A stretch of DNA of 38,717 bases from Clostridia bacterium. Its GTDB lineage: Bacteria; Bacillota; Clostridia; Oscillospirales; CAG-382. The notes under the pieces were generated by a model. It saw nothing but the letters and a program-made list of their open reading frames with translations, was not told the origin of the DNA and did no database searches. The stretch spans positions 1 through 38,717 of the forward strand of contig JAFRPL010000010.1 of NCBI GenBank assembly GCA_017429165.1, written 5' to 3'. A program made the translations under genes and the position numbers. Each line of letters starts with the position of its first letter. Position 1 is the first letter of the stretch. Positions 17,775 through 25,893 of this stretch are shown here, one piece after another.

Positions 17775-18614
17775 ATGAGGATGATCGATACCAAACAAAT
17801 AGAAGAATGCGTCTGCCGGTTGGCGCGCAAAGCGTGCGTCCGGCCTACGCCTTCGTGTCTCGCGGCGCTGAATGAAGCGGCGCGGGCCGAAAGCTCGCCG
17901 ACCTGCGCCTTTGCGCTGAAGACGCTTATAAAGAACGCCGATACAGCCAAAAAAGAAGAAATGCCGGTATGTCAGGATACCGGTATGAGCGTCGTGCTCA
18001 TAGAGATCGGCCAGGGCGTCGCGCTTTCCGGCCTGCCCGTCGCCGACGCGGTGAACGAAGGCGTGCGCCGCGCGTACGCCGACGGCTGCTTTCGTAAATC
18101 GGTGTGCGATCCGCTCACGCGCGTCAACACCGGCGACAACACCCCGGCGGTGATCCATTACGAAATAACCGAAGGCGAAAACATAAAGGTGACGTTTATC
18201 CCCAAAGGGTTTGGCAGCGAGAACATGAGCCGTATCTATATGCTCAAGCCGGGCAACGGAGCCGAAGGTATTATCGAATGTATAGTCGGCGCCGTGCGCG
18301 ACGCCGGTTCACGCCCGTGTCCGCCGGTTTACGTGGGCGTGGGGATAGGCGGCACGTTCGAAAGCTGCGCGCTGCTCGCAAAGAAGGCGCTCGTGCGCCC
18401 CGTGGGGACGAATAACGCGCGTTCTGACGTGGCCGCTATAGAAAAAGAAGCGCTGAAGCGTATAAACGACCTGCATATCGGCTGCCAGGGGTTCGGCGGC
18501 GACGTCACGTCTCTTGGAGTAGCGTGCGAGATATCGCCTACTCATATAGCCGGGCTTCCCGTGGCGGTGAATATTCAGTGCAACTGCATACGGTGCGAAA
18601 CGGAGGTGCTGTGA
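17775..18614 (+). CDS. Class I fumarate hydratase (or tartrate dehydratase) alpha subunit
   Basis: N-terminal half of the two-subunit, oxygen-sensitive iron-sulfur hydratases that interconvert fumarate and malate or dehydrate tartrate. The 279-residue protein has MPVCQDTGM with Cys66, FESCALLAKKAL with Cys198, and a cysteine group at the end (QCNCIRC), the likely ligands of a 4Fe-4S cluster. GGAG lies nine bases before the ATG. It is coupled to the beta subunit by a one-base overlap. Fumarase is the more likely activity in an anaerobe with no tartrate genes nearby, but sequence alone does not separate the two. Confidence 0.92.
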   Translation: MRMIDTKQIEECVCRLARKACVRPTPSCLAALNEAARAESSPTCAFALKTLIKNADTAKKEEMPVCQDTGMSVVLIEIGQGVALSGLPVADAVNEGVRRAYADGCFRKSVCDPLTRVNTGDNTPAVIHYEITEGENIKVTFIPKGFGSENMSRIYMLKPGNGAEGIIECIVGAVRDAGSRPCPPVYVGVGIGGTFESCALLAKKALVRPVGTNNARSDVAAIEKEALKRINDLHIGCQGFGGDVTSLGVACEISPTHIAGLPVAVNIQCNCIRCETEVL

Positions 18615-19156
18615 TGAAGATCAAAAGAGTCACGCTCCCGCTCGACACAAAGACCGCGCAGACGCTGCGCGCCGGTGATATCGTACTAATAAGCGGGGAA
18701 GTCCTCACCTGCCGCGACTGCGCGCACAAGAGGATTTTCGAATACCTTAATCAGGGGATCGAACTGCCTTTCTCGATCGAAGGCGCGGCGTTCTTCTACG
18801 CCGGCCCTTGTCCCGCCCCTCCCGGAAAAGCGTGCGGCAGCTGCGGACCGACCACCTCCGCGCGCATGGACGGATTCGCGCCGCGGCTTTACGATATGGG
18901 ACTTTCGTGCGTCATAGGCAAAGGCGAGGTTTCAAAAGAAGTGCGCGACGCCATTGCGCGCAACAAACGCGTCTATTTCGCCGCCGTGGGCGGCGCCGGC
19001 GCGCTGTGCGGGAACGCGGTCGTTTCGTGCGAATGCGTCGCTTTCCCCGACCTGCTCAGCGAAGCCGTGTATAAGATGGAATTGAAGGATCTGCCCGCGG
19101 TGGTCGCGGCGGATGCTTTCGGCGGCGACGTGTACGCGGCAGCACGCGCAAAATAG
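18614..19156 (+). CDS. Class I fumarate hydratase beta subunit
   Basis: A 180-residue protein matching the C-terminal domain of class I fumarases, the swivelling part that completes the active site over the Fe-S cluster of the alpha chain. GDIVLISGEVLTCRDCAHKR, PAPPGKACGSCGPTTSARMD and the GKG motif are conserved. I chose ATG 18614, eight bases after GGAGG and overlapping the alpha stop (TGATG). The open frame extends further upstream into the alpha gene, but without a ribosome site. Confidence 0.92.
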   Translation: MKIKRVTLPLDTKTAQTLRAGDIVLISGEVLTCRDCAHKRIFEYLNQGIELPFSIEGAAFFYAGPCPAPPGKACGSCGPTTSARMDGFAPRLYDMGLSCVIGKGEVSKEVRDAIARNKRVYFAAVGGAGALCGNAVVSCECVAFPDLLSEAVYKMELKDLPAVVAADAFGGDVYAAARAK

Positions 19157-19189
19157 TGAATATTTTTTTGCGTTTTTTTCATAAAACAC

Positions 19190-19218
19190 TTGACAAGCGT
19201 GTTTTTGCATGCTATAAT
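19190..19218 (+). promoter_or_regulatory. Promoter of the trpB2 operon
   Basis: TTGACA (19190-19195), a 17-base spacer and TATAAT (19213-19218): a consensus promoter giving a leader of about 250 bases before trpB2. Confidence 0.9.
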
Positions 19219-19251
19219 GCATAAAAATTCAAGGAAAAGGAGCACGGCGGA

Positions 19252-19341
19252 ATGAATAACAATCATAACAGCGTATTCTTCGGCTTTTGGTGCGGCTACT
19301 GGTTTAGCTGCAGTTTTGTCGTGCTCGAATTGGAACAGTAA
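19252..19341 (+). CDS. Aromatic-rich leader peptide of the trpB2 operon
   Basis: A 29-codon frame starting ATG, nine bases after AAAAGGAG. Its middle reads FFGFWCGYWFSCSF, with two Trp, one Tyr and five Phe codons within 14 residues (codons 9-22). The peptide has no signal or domain. It sits between a consensus promoter and a terminator-like hairpin ahead of a tryptophan-synthase gene, the classical layout of ribosome-mediated attenuation. It is too short for routine gene callers. Confidence 0.8.
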   Translation: MNNNHNSVFFGFWCGYWFSCSFVVLELEQ

Positions 19342-19410
19342 GCCGCCGAAGAAACGTATCAAATGTCGAAACGCGGCCTCGTCCAATAGGGCGGGGCCGT
19401 TAATTTTGTG
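19276..19410 (+). promoter_or_regulatory. Ribosome-mediated transcription attenuator
   Basis: Four segments can be drawn. Segment 1 (19276-19284, TTCTTCGGC) lies just before the first Trp codon (19288) and pairs perfectly with segment 2 (19345-19353), which follows the leader stop. Segment 2 also offers GCCGC (19342-19346), which can pair with GCGGC (19373-19377) at the start of segment 3. Segment 3 (19374-19384) otherwise pairs with segment 4 (19389-19399) to form the terminator. A ribosome stalled at Trp would cover segment 1 and free segment 2 to break the terminator. One finishing at the stop would cover segment 2 and allow termination. The 2:3 pairing is only five bases, which is the weakest part of the model. 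Confidence 0.7.
19374..19407 (+). terminator. Attenuator terminator hairpin
   Basis: CGGCCTCGTCC (19374-19384) pairs with GGGCGGGGCCG (19389-19399), 11 bp with two G-U pairs and loop AATA, followed by TTAATTTTG. The U-tract is interrupted. Confidence 0.65.
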
Positions 19411-19440
19411 CTTAAAACGCCGCTTGAGCGCGGCTTTAAG
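19411..19440 (+). other. Second leader hairpin before trpB2
   Basis: CTTAAA plus GCCGC pairs with GCGGC plus TTTAAG around the loop TTGAGC, with a two-base bulge. It is followed by A-rich sequence, so it is not a terminator. It may protect the mRNA 5' end or compete with the attenuator through its GCGGC strand. Confidence 0.4.
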
Positions 19441-19478
19441 AAAATAAAAATCACACAAAATTCAAAGGAGGCAACATT

Positions 19479-20849
19479 ATGAAAGACCAGGCGATCCCTT
19501 ACAAGATCTATCTCGAAGAAGCGGAGATGCCTAAGTTCTGGTACAACGTGCGCGCTGATATGAAGAACAAACCCGCGCCGCTGCTGAACCCCGGCACGCA
19601 TCAGCCCATGACGGCTGAAGAGCTTTCTGGCGTATTCTGCGACGAACTCGTCGCGCAGGAGCTGGATAACGAGACCCGCGAATATCCTATCCCGCAGGAA
19701 ATACGCGATTTTTACAAAATGTACCGCCCTTCGCCGCTTGTACGCGCTTACTGCCTTGAGGAAAAGCTTGGCACTCCCGCGAAGATATATTACAAGTTCG
19801 AAGGCAACAACACTTCCGGCAGCCACAAGCTCAATTCCGCCATCGCGCAGGCGTATTACGCCAAGAAACAGGGGCTCAAGGGCGTCACCACCGAGACAGG
19901 CGCCGGCCAGTGGGGCACAGCGCTTTCCATGGCGTGCTCGTATTTCGGACTCGACTGCAAGGTCTATATGGTCAAGGTCAGCTACGAACAGAAACCGTTC
20001 CGGCGCGAAGTTATGCGCGTCTACGGCGCGTCCGTCACTCCTTCACCTTCCGATACCACCGACATCGGCAGAAAAATACTCGCCGAACACCCCGGGACCG
20101 GCGGTTCTCTGGGCTGCGCCATCAGCGAAGCCGTCGAAGTTGCGGTCAGCAATCCCGGTTACCGTTACGTCCTGGGCAGTGTGCTCAACCAGGTGCTTCT
20201 GCATCAAAGCGTCATAGGACTCGAGACCAAGGCGGCGCTCGACAAATACGGCATCACGCCGGATATCATCATCGGCTGCGCCGGCGGCGGCTCCAACCTC
20301 GGCGGGCTCATCGCCCCGTTTATGGGCGAAAAATTGCGCGGCGAAAAGAATTATCGCATAATCGCCGTCGAACCCGCTTCCTGTCCCAGCTTCACCCGCG
20401 GCGTTTACGCATACGATTTCTGCGACACCGGCATGGTGTGTCCGCTCGCCAAGATGTATACGCTGGGCAGCGACTTCATCCCGGCGCCCAACCACGCCGG
20501 CGGACTCAGGTATCACGGTATGAGCCCCGTGCTTTCGCAGCTTTACGACGACGGCTATATGGAAGCGACGAGCGTTCCCCAGACAAGCGTATTCGAAGCT
20601 GCCGAAACGTTCGCGCGCGTCGAAGGAATACTCCCCGCGCCCGAAAGCAGTCACGCCATCCGTGTGGCGATCGACGAAGCGCTCAAATGCAAAGAGACCG
20701 GCGAAGCAAAGACGATAGTCTTCGGTCTTACCGGCACCGGCTACTTTGACCTCGTCGCATACGAAAAATTCCACGACGGCAAAATGGACGATTATATCCC
20801 CACCGACGCTGAACTCGCGTCCTACGCGGCCAAACTGCCCAAAGTATGA
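19479..20849 (+). CDS. trpB2: TrpB2-type tryptophan synthase beta chain
   Basis: A PLP enzyme of the TrpB2 group, joining indole and serine (or phosphoserine in some members) to make tryptophan without a dedicated TrpA. The 456-residue length and N-terminal extension (PYKIYLEEAEMPKFWYN) mark TrpB2 rather than the about 400-residue TrpB1. The Schiff-base lysine is Lys117 in NNTSGSHKLN; TETGAGQWG and the phosphate loop GCAGGGSNLGG follow. AAAGGAGG lies seven bases before the ATG. No trpA or other trp genes are nearby, so it may salvage indole. Confidence 0.93.
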   Translation: MKDQAIPYKIYLEEAEMPKFWYNVRADMKNKPAPLLNPGTHQPMTAEELSGVFCDELVAQELDNETREYPIPQEIRDFYKMYRPSPLVRAYCLEEKLGTPAKIYYKFEGNNTSGSHKLNSAIAQAYYAKKQGLKGVTTETGAGQWGTALSMACSYFGLDCKVYMVKVSYEQKPFRREVMRVYGASVTPSPSDTTDIGRKILAEHPGTGGSLGCAISEAVEVAVSNPGYRYVLGSVLNQVLLHQSVIGLETKAALDKYGITPDIIIGCAGGGSNLGGLIAPFMGEKLRGEKNYRIIAVEPASCPSFTRGVYAYDFCDTGMVCPLAKMYTLGSDFIPAPNHAGGLRYHGMSPVLSQLYDDGYMEATSVPQTSVFEAAETFARVEGILPAPESSHAIRVAIDEALKCKETGEAKTIVFGLTGTGYFDLVAYEKFHDGKMDDYIPTDAELASYAAKLPKV

Positions 20850-20862
20850 AAGTGTGATAACG

Positions 20863-22164
20863 ATGCAAAAGTATTATCAACCCGAAATAGAGTGCGCTCC
20901 CCGTGAGGTGATCAAAAAGCTCCAGAGCGAGCGGCTCGCAGCACAGATCAGGCGCGTATACGACAACGTGCCCTACTACCGCAAAAAGATGGAAGAAAAA
21001 GGCGTCACCCCCGACGACATAAAGGGGATAGACGATCTTTACAAGCTTCCGTTCCTTAGCAAATACGACCTGCGCGACGCGTATCCGTACGGCCTGCTCG
21101 GCGCGCCGCTCAAGGATTGCGTGCGTATACATTCCACAAGCGGCACCACGGGCAAACGCGTTATCGCGTTCTACACGCAGCACGATATCGACCTTTGGGA
21201 CGACTGCTGCGCGAGGGCGATCGTCGCCGCGGGCGGATCCAAAGACGACGTCTGCCAGGTCGCATACGGCTACGGTCTGTTCACCGGCGGTTTCGGACTC
21301 AACGGCGGCAGCCAGAAAGTCGGATGCCTCACCGTTCCGATCTCGTCCGGCAACACCGAACGCCAGATAATGTTCCTGCAGGATCTGAACGCCACCATAC
21401 TCTGCTGCACCCCCAGCTACGCCGCTTATCTCGGCGAGCATATGAAAGAAATGGGGTTGGGTCCCGACGATATCCCGCTCAAGGCGGGAATATTCGGCGC
21501 CGAAGCGTGGAGCGAGGAAATGCGCCAAAGCATTCAGGAAACGCTGGGCATAAAGGCGTACGATATCTACGGCCTCACCGAACTTTCCGGCCCGGGCGTC
21601 GCGTTCGAATGCTCCGACCAGCACGGAATGCACATCAACGAAGACCATTTCATAGCCGAAATAATCGACCCCGATACGGGAGAGGTGCTCCCGGAAGGCG
21701 CCACCGGCGAACTCGTAATCACCGCCGTCGACAAAGAGGCGTTCCCGATGATACGCTACCGCACGCGCGACATCTGCTCGCTCACTCGTGAAAAATGCCC
21801 CTGCGGCAGGACTCACGTCCGTATGAGTAAGCCAAAGGGAAGAAGCGACGATATGCTTATCATCCGCGGCGTCAACGTGTTCCCCAGCCAGATCGAAACG
21901 GTGCTCCTGAACAACGGCTACGCGGCGAACTACCTTATAGTCGTAGACCGCGTGAACAACACCGACACGCTCGAGGTGCAGGTCGAAATGACGCCCGATA
22001 TGTTCACCGACGATATCGGCGCCATCCAGTCGCGGCAGAACGCGCTCGTCGCAGGGCTGCAGTCGATGCTTGGTATACGCGCAAAGGTGACTCTGCTCGC
22101 GCCCAAATCCATCACCCGCAGCGAAGGCAAAGCCGTCCGCGTCATAGACAAACGCAAGATCTGA
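20863..22164 (+). CDS. paaK: Phenylacetate-CoA ligase family enzyme
   Basis: AMP-forming ligase that activates aryl acids such as phenylacetate or indoleacetate to CoA thioesters. The 433-residue protein has the ATP loop HSTSGTTGKR, YGLTELSGPG, the hinge region RTRDICSL and the C-terminal small domain with RGVNVFPSQIE, all normal for PaaK. I start at ATG 20863, 13 bases after the trpB2 stop; the ribosome site is weak. In other anaerobes such ligases are paired with indolepyruvate ferredoxin oxidoreductase, which is not present here. The gene symbol marks the family; the true acid substrate is unknown. Confidence 0.88.
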   Translation: MQKYYQPEIECAPREVIKKLQSERLAAQIRRVYDNVPYYRKKMEEKGVTPDDIKGIDDLYKLPFLSKYDLRDAYPYGLLGAPLKDCVRIHSTSGTTGKRVIAFYTQHDIDLWDDCCARAIVAAGGSKDDVCQVAYGYGLFTGGFGLNGGSQKVGCLTVPISSGNTERQIMFLQDLNATILCCTPSYAAYLGEHMKEMGLGPDDIPLKAGIFGAEAWSEEMRQSIQETLGIKAYDIYGLTELSGPGVAFECSDQHGMHINEDHFIAEIIDPDTGEVLPEGATGELVITAVDKEAFPMIRYRTRDICSLTREKCPCGRTHVRMSKPKGRSDDMLIIRGVNVFPSQIETVLLNNGYAANYLIVVDRVNNTDTLEVQVEMTPDMFTDDIGAIQSRQNALVAGLQSMLGIRAKVTLLAPKSITRSEGKAVRVIDKRKI

Positions 22165-22189
22165 CGCATAAGTGAAAGGAGTAAACAAG

Positions 22190-22621
22190 ATGAGCACAAA
22201 GCAAATATCCGCGTTTTTGGAAAATAAACCGGGAAAACTCAGCGAGCTCACCTCGCTGCTTGCGGCGAACGGCATCGACCTGCGCGCGCTGTCTTTGGCC
22301 GAGACCAACGATTTCGGCATAGCGCGTATGATCGTGGACGACGTCGAAAAGGCGTCCGCCGTGCTTGCAAACGAAAGTTTTATCGCCAGCGTCACCGAAG
22401 TCCTGGTGTTCGCGGTCCCCAATGAACCGGGCGGGCTCAACCGCCTGCTCACCGAATTCAACAAGGCGAACGTGAACATTATTTATATGTACGCGTTCAT
22501 CGGCCGCGATACCAGCCGCGCCTATATGATCTTCCGCGTAAGCGATACCGCTTCCGCCGAACGTGCGCTATCGCTCGCGGGCCTGCATCCGCTGACGCAA
22601 AGCGAAATGGACGCTATCTGA
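22190..22621 (+). CDS. Tandem ACT-domain protein
   Basis: A 143-residue cytoplasmic protein of two ACT modules (about residues 3-65 and 70-140), the first beginning KQISAFLENKPGKLSELTSLL and the second VFAVPNEPGGLNRLLTEF. ACT pairs bind amino acids and switch partner enzymes or regulators. ATG 22190 follows AAAGGAG by nine bases; a GTG at 22172 lies upstream of that site and is unlikely. Proteins of this type often accompany paaK in Clostridia and archaea. Here it is likely the aromatic-amino-acid sensor for the ligase or TrpB2 (inference). Confidence 0.88.
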   Translation: MSTKQISAFLENKPGKLSELTSLLAANGIDLRALSLAETNDFGIARMIVDDVEKASAVLANESFIASVTEVLVFAVPNEPGGLNRLLTEFNKANVNIIYMYAFIGRDTSRAYMIFRVSDTASAERALSLAGLHPLTQSEMDAI

Positions 22622-22649
22622 TACGGCGCGCCAACAGTTATGAAAATTT

Positions 22650-22676
22650 CCCCCGCGGGCGTTACACTCGCGGGGG
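22650..22676. terminator. Hairpin after the ACT gene
   Basis: CCCCCGCG (22650-22657) pairs with CGCGGGGG (22669-22676). Flanking T-tracts are short on both strands, so it may act as a weak bidirectional terminator between convergent genes. Confidence 0.55.
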
Positions 22677-22741
22677 ATTAAATCAATCAATACGCTTGCT
22701 TTACGATGCTCCGGCGGTTGATTCATATAATGATTATCACT

Positions 22742-23686
22742 CTATTCACACGAAAACAGAAACAGCGGTATGCAATCATAAGTTGTTTCGTGACCGTCTT
22801 TATAAACCACGGTGTAGAAAGCTTCGGAATAAACCATATATGTATCTTCGGCGCCGTAATAACCTATTCTCATTTTGTTATCTAAAAACGCAATATCTTT
22901 GATTTCTGCCACATCTTCATCATCAGCGAATATCGCTTTGATGCGGCGCAGCGCCGCATTTGCATAGACTTCGATATCCCAATCCGGTACCGGTATTGTA
23001 TCATGGTCGCTTAAATCTGATATACCTAACAACCAAATCGTCCCGCTTTTAGTTGCGCGAACATTTATTTCGGATACAACGATCCCGTTTACCTTTTTAT
23101 AGTACGCAATATTGTATTCTATGTTCGTGCCGATCGTTACCTTTTCATACTCGTCCAAATCGATATCGTCACGCAGCATAATTTCCGACAAAACGATTCT
23201 GATTATTTCATCCATACGATCTTCGCTGACCGGCACATCACTGAAAACCAGTTTTTCCGGAGCTTGTTTTTTGTACTTTGTTCTTATGAAAAATCTGGTC
23301 AATTTGCCAGTTTGTACATCAAATTCCACTGTCCTGAATAGCTCGTTATCATAACCGATTTGAATATTACGCTGATACCCCCATCTGAAAGCGAGATCAT
23401 AATCCACGTAAGTGTTTTCACCGAAAGAATCGAGTTTTCTTTCTTGTTCGGCTGCAGAATATTCAACTTCTATTCTTATTGGCTTTTCTTCTGTATCAGC
23501 ATAAGCGAGCAGAGTTTTATTTAATACAAATTCTTTTTCTCTTTGTTTCTGTTCGCTGATTTCCTGTGACGAATCGTTCATTTGCCCCGGGTCGTTTTTA
23601 TGAGTTAGCAGGACGATCGCAGCCACTATCGTCAATACAAGCAATACGGCCACAATAACAATGATTACTAATCGAATTCTGCCCAT
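22742..23686 (-). CDS. Membrane-anchored protein of unknown function
   Basis: I do not recognise the family. The 314-residue product has a long hydrophobic helix (about residues 5-27) after a short basic start, so it is anchored with its bulk outside. A charged linker follows (QEISEQKQREKE), then two beta-rich parts. The later one contains KKVNGIVVSEINV and SGTIWLLGIS, which recalls the strand pattern of PepSY-like or YcdB-like extracellular domains. It ends FSCE. Its sequence is visibly AT-richer than the arg and trp regions, hinting at a different origin. It lies 12 bases downstream of the peptidase-like fragment and is probably cotranscribed with it. Confidence 0.6.
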   Translation of the reverse strand: MGRIRLVIIVIVAVLLVLTIVAAIVLLTHKNDPGQMNDSSQEISEQKQREKEFVLNKTLLAYADTEEKPIRIEVEYSAAEQERKLDSFGENTYVDYDLAFRWGYQRNIQIGYDNELFRTVEFDVQTGKLTRFFIRTKYKKQAPEKLVFSDVPVSEDRMDEIIRIVLSEIMLRDDIDLDEYEKVTIGTNIEYNIAYYKKVNGIVVSEINVRATKSGTIWLLGISDLSDHDTIPVPDWDIEVYANAALRRIKAIFADDEDVAEIKDIAFLDNKMRIGYYGAEDTYMVYSEAFYTVVYKDGHETTYDCIPLFLFSCE

Positions 23687-23698
23687 TACGTTACCTCA

Positions 23699-24040
23699 TT
23701 ACTCCGTATCGTTAGACAATAATATAAATCCATCGGTTACATTATTTCCAACGTTCTCCATTAAATCCTCGTAAACGTCCTCTGCCGAAGAATTTGCAAC
23801 TGATAGGCCTTGATAAAACAGATATTCAATAGTGCTGCAATTTTCAGACAGCGGTGAATTTTCAAAACCGACAACAACTTTTACACCCTTATCCGCAAAT
23901 AACTGCATAATCGACGGATCGTTAGCTCCGTTAGTGAATCCGGATAAACAGGTGGTAAGAAACAGTAGTTCGGTATAGTTGAAAAAGCCGTCGTGAACGC
24001 TGCGTATCATATCTTTAGTCAGCAGAATCATACTTCCCAA
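23699..24040 (-). pseudogene. Caspase/CHAT-like peptidase fragment
   Basis: The 113-residue frame contains LLFLTTCLSG and, 19 residues on, DKGVKVVVGFENSP. This matches the catalytic-cysteine strand and the following segment of caspase-like, CHAT or clostripain-type cysteine peptidases. The upstream part of the fold, with the catalytic histidine strand, is missing; only HDG remains near the N-terminus. The first codon is TTG (24040), with an ATG at 24031; neither has a good ribosome site. A consensus-like promoter lies directly upstream, so the missing part is not merely in another frame. It could be a decayed gene or a trimmed, non-catalytic version. Confidence 0.5.
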
Positions 24041-24062
24041 GTTATTTCTGTATTACGCTAAT

Positions 24063-24092
24063 ACTATAACATGTGAAAACACCGTTTGTCAA
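24063..24092 (-). promoter_or_regulatory. Promoter of the AT-rich gene pair
   Basis: On the minus strand, TTGACA (24087-24092), an 18-base spacer and TATAGT (24063-24068), only about 25 bases before the frame of the peptidase fragment. Confidence 0.65.
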
Positions 24093-24134
24093 GCGCTCTT
24101 TTTGAATTATTATGCATAAAATCGTGCAAAACTA

Positions 24135-24163
24135 TTGACAAACGCCGCTGTGTGCGCTATAAT
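24135..24163 (+). promoter_or_regulatory. Promoter of the T-box operon
   Basis: TTGACA (24135-24140), a 17-base spacer and TATAAT (24158-24163). It is back to back with the minus-strand promoter at 24063-24092. Confidence 0.9.
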
Positions 24164-24169
24164 GCCCGT

Positions 24170-24453
24170 AATAACGCGAAGATGCGGAGCAGTAAGCAAA
24201 TCATTCCCGCCTTAAGAGAGGCGCCGGTCGGTGCGAGGCGCCGGGGGAGATCTGCCGAACTCACCGCGGAGCGGCTGTTACGAAAGACGCGAGTAGTGGC
24301 AGACGGGAGCTCCCGTCACAGAGCGGGGACGTGCAGGCGTCCTGTAAGTGCGCCTTTGCTTTTTGCCGGGCGAAGAAGAGTGGTACCGCGGAATACGCAT
24401 TCCTTTGCGTTTTCGTCTCTTTATCTTTTAAAAAGAGACGAAAACGTTTTTTA
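24170..24453 (+). promoter_or_regulatory. T-box riboswitch, probable leucine (CUC) specifier
   Basis: The leader carries the conserved T-box AAGAGTGGTACCGCGG at 24375-24390, whose bulge pairs with the tRNA acceptor end, followed by a terminator. Stem I has the loop-E strand with AGTA (near 24191), AGAGAG (24215-24220) and GGTGCGAG (24230-24237) in the distal arm. On the return strand, GAA-CTC-A (24257-24263) is followed by CCGC, which pairs with GCGG at 24184-24187. This frames CTC at 24260-24262 as the specifier triplet, a Leu codon. Uncharged tRNA-Leu should stabilise the antiterminator and switch on the two genes downstream. The T-box is certain; the specifier is a manual reading. Confidence 0.9.
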
Positions 24454-24455
24454 TT
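24408..24455 (+). terminator. T-box terminator
   Basis: A 15-bp stem, 24408-24422 with 24432-24446, contains CGTCTCTTT and AAAGAGACG and is followed by TTTTTTATTT. It competes with the antiterminator that includes the T-box sequence. Confidence 0.9.
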
Positions 24456-24495
24456 TATTTCATCGCAGGTTCATAACGAAAGGAGTCGTTTTGAT

Positions 24496-25893
24496 ATGAA
24501 GACCGTACTTATTGCAGACATTACGCTTAAAAAACTCGCCGAAGAGCGCACTTTATCGCTGCTTTTCCGCGAAAAGACCGCGGTGGCGGATTGCGCCGAC
24601 AAGCTCGGCGCCGACGTGGTGGAGCTTCCCGCCGTCAGAAACGCGCGCGAAGACGCCATTATATTCAAAACGATATCCCAGCGGGTCGAAAACGCCGCCG
24701 TTTCGGTATGCGCCGGCGCGGATATCCAAAGCGTGAACGCGGCTTGGGAATGCGTAAAGACGGCCCGCCGCCCCGTGCTGCGCGTCGAACTCCCCGTATC
24801 CACAATGCAGATGGAATACGCGTACCACGTCAAGCAGGAAAAAATGCTCGAAAAAATACAAACGCTGGTCACGGCGGCGCGCTCTCTTTGCGCCGAAGTC
24901 GATTTCGTTGCGCTCGATTCCACCCGTGCGGATATCGATTTTCTCGTCGAAGCCGTGCAGGCCGCCGAAAAATGCGGCGCTTCGTTCATCACGCTGTGCG
25001 ACGACGCCGGCGTATCCGCTCCCGACGATATCGGCTCGCTCACGGCAAAAGTAAAAGCGAGCGTCGGCGTTCCTGTGTACGTACAGCCTTCCGACCGCAT
25101 AAATATGGGCGTGGCTTCGGCGTTCGCCGCCGTTTCCGCCGGCGCCGACGGCGTAAAATGCGCGCTCACGGGCGGCGACGCGGTGCTCACGGGCGAACTT
25201 TCCGATTCTTTCGGCGCCTGCGGCGCAAAGATCGGCGCCTGCCTCGCGCTCGATAACAAGATAATCCACACGGGAGTAGACGAACTGCTTTCCGGAATAG
25301 GCAGAAGCGGATCGTACGCCGTCTCCGATACCGATCCCGAATCCAGAAAGATACTGCTCGACACGTCGTCCACGCTCGAGCAGGTCGCGCGCGCTGCGCA
25401 GCTTCTCGGCTATGAGCTTTCGGATCCTGACGCCGGCAGCGTCTACCGCGCGCTCATGCAGGTGTGCGAAAAGAAAGGCGCCGTAGGTTCGAGGGAACTC
25501 GAAGCCGTCATAGCGAGCTCGGCGATGCAGGCGCCTTCGACCTATCATTTCGAATCCTACACCACCACTTCCAGCAACACGGCGAGCTCCATGTCGCAGA
25601 TCACGCTCAAATGCGGCAGCGATATCATCTGCGGTGTAAGCGCCGGCGACGGCCCTATAGATTCCGCTTTCCGCGCCATTGAACAGTGCGTCGGCCACCA
25701 TTACGAACTCGACGATTTCCAGGTCCAGTCGGTCACCGAAGGCAAGGAGGCGCTCGGCTCGGCGCTCGTGCGGCTCCGCAGCGGCGGAAAACTCTATTCC
25801 GGCAACGGCACTTCCACCGATATCGTCGCGGCGAGCATAAGGGCGTATATCAACGCGCTCAACAAGATAGTCTTTGAGGAGAATGCGGTATGA
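24496..25893 (+). CDS. LeuA-like protein with a lost active site
   Basis: The 465-residue product aligns along its length with 2-isopropylmalate/citramalate synthases: a TIM barrel (about 1-270), a linker, and a LeuA regulatory domain (about 349-460, with GDGPIDSAFRAIE, TEGKEALG and GTSTDIVAASIRAYINAL). The regulatory domain, which binds leucine in LeuA, is well kept. The catalytic residues are not. The usual TTLRDGEQ near the N-terminus is ITLKKLAE (positions 9-16), losing the catalytic Arg and metal Asp. The HxHN metal motif is QPSD at 197-200. It is therefore probably a pseudoenzyme, perhaps a leucine-sensing partner of the next protein. ATG 24496 follows GAAAGGAG. It is controlled by the T-box. 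Confidence 0.82.
   Translation: MKTVLIADITLKKLAEERTLSLLFREKTAVADCADKLGADVVELPAVRNAREDAIIFKTISQRVENAAVSVCAGADIQSVNAAWECVKTARRPVLRVELPVSTMQMEYAYHVKQEKMLEKIQTLVTAARSLCAEVDFVALDSTRADIDFLVEAVQAAEKCGASFITLCDDAGVSAPDDIGSLTAKVKASVGVPVYVQPSDRINMGVASAFAAVSAGADGVKCALTGGDAVLTGELSDSFGACGAKIGACLALDNKIIHTGVDELLSGIGRSGSYAVSDTDPESRKILLDTSSTLEQVARAAQLLGYELSDPDAGSVYRALMQVCEKKGAVGSRELEAVIASSAMQAPSTYHFESYTTTSSNTASSMSQITLKCGSDIICGVSAGDGPIDSAFRAIEQCVGHHYELDDFQVQSVTEGKEALGSALVRLRSGGKLYSGNGTSTDIVAASIRAYINALNKIVFEENAV

Noticed and set aside
19411..19440. Possible riboswitch or second terminator in the trpB2 leader
   Set aside because: The hairpin is followed by A-rich sequence rather than T, and no known riboswitch consensus is visible. 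It is listed only as a structural hairpin.
20728..22479. A 583-codon open frame on the minus strand
   Set aside because: It is antisense to paaK and the ACT gene and has no recognisable domain; a shadow of codon bias.
24260..24265. Reading the T-box specifier one base later as UCA (Ser) or as ACC (Thr)
   Set aside because: The helix CCGC/GCGG that closes the loop fixes the triplet: CUC followed by A fits the usual GAA-NNN-A frame, and the LeuA homology of the first gene agrees. Still a manual assignment.
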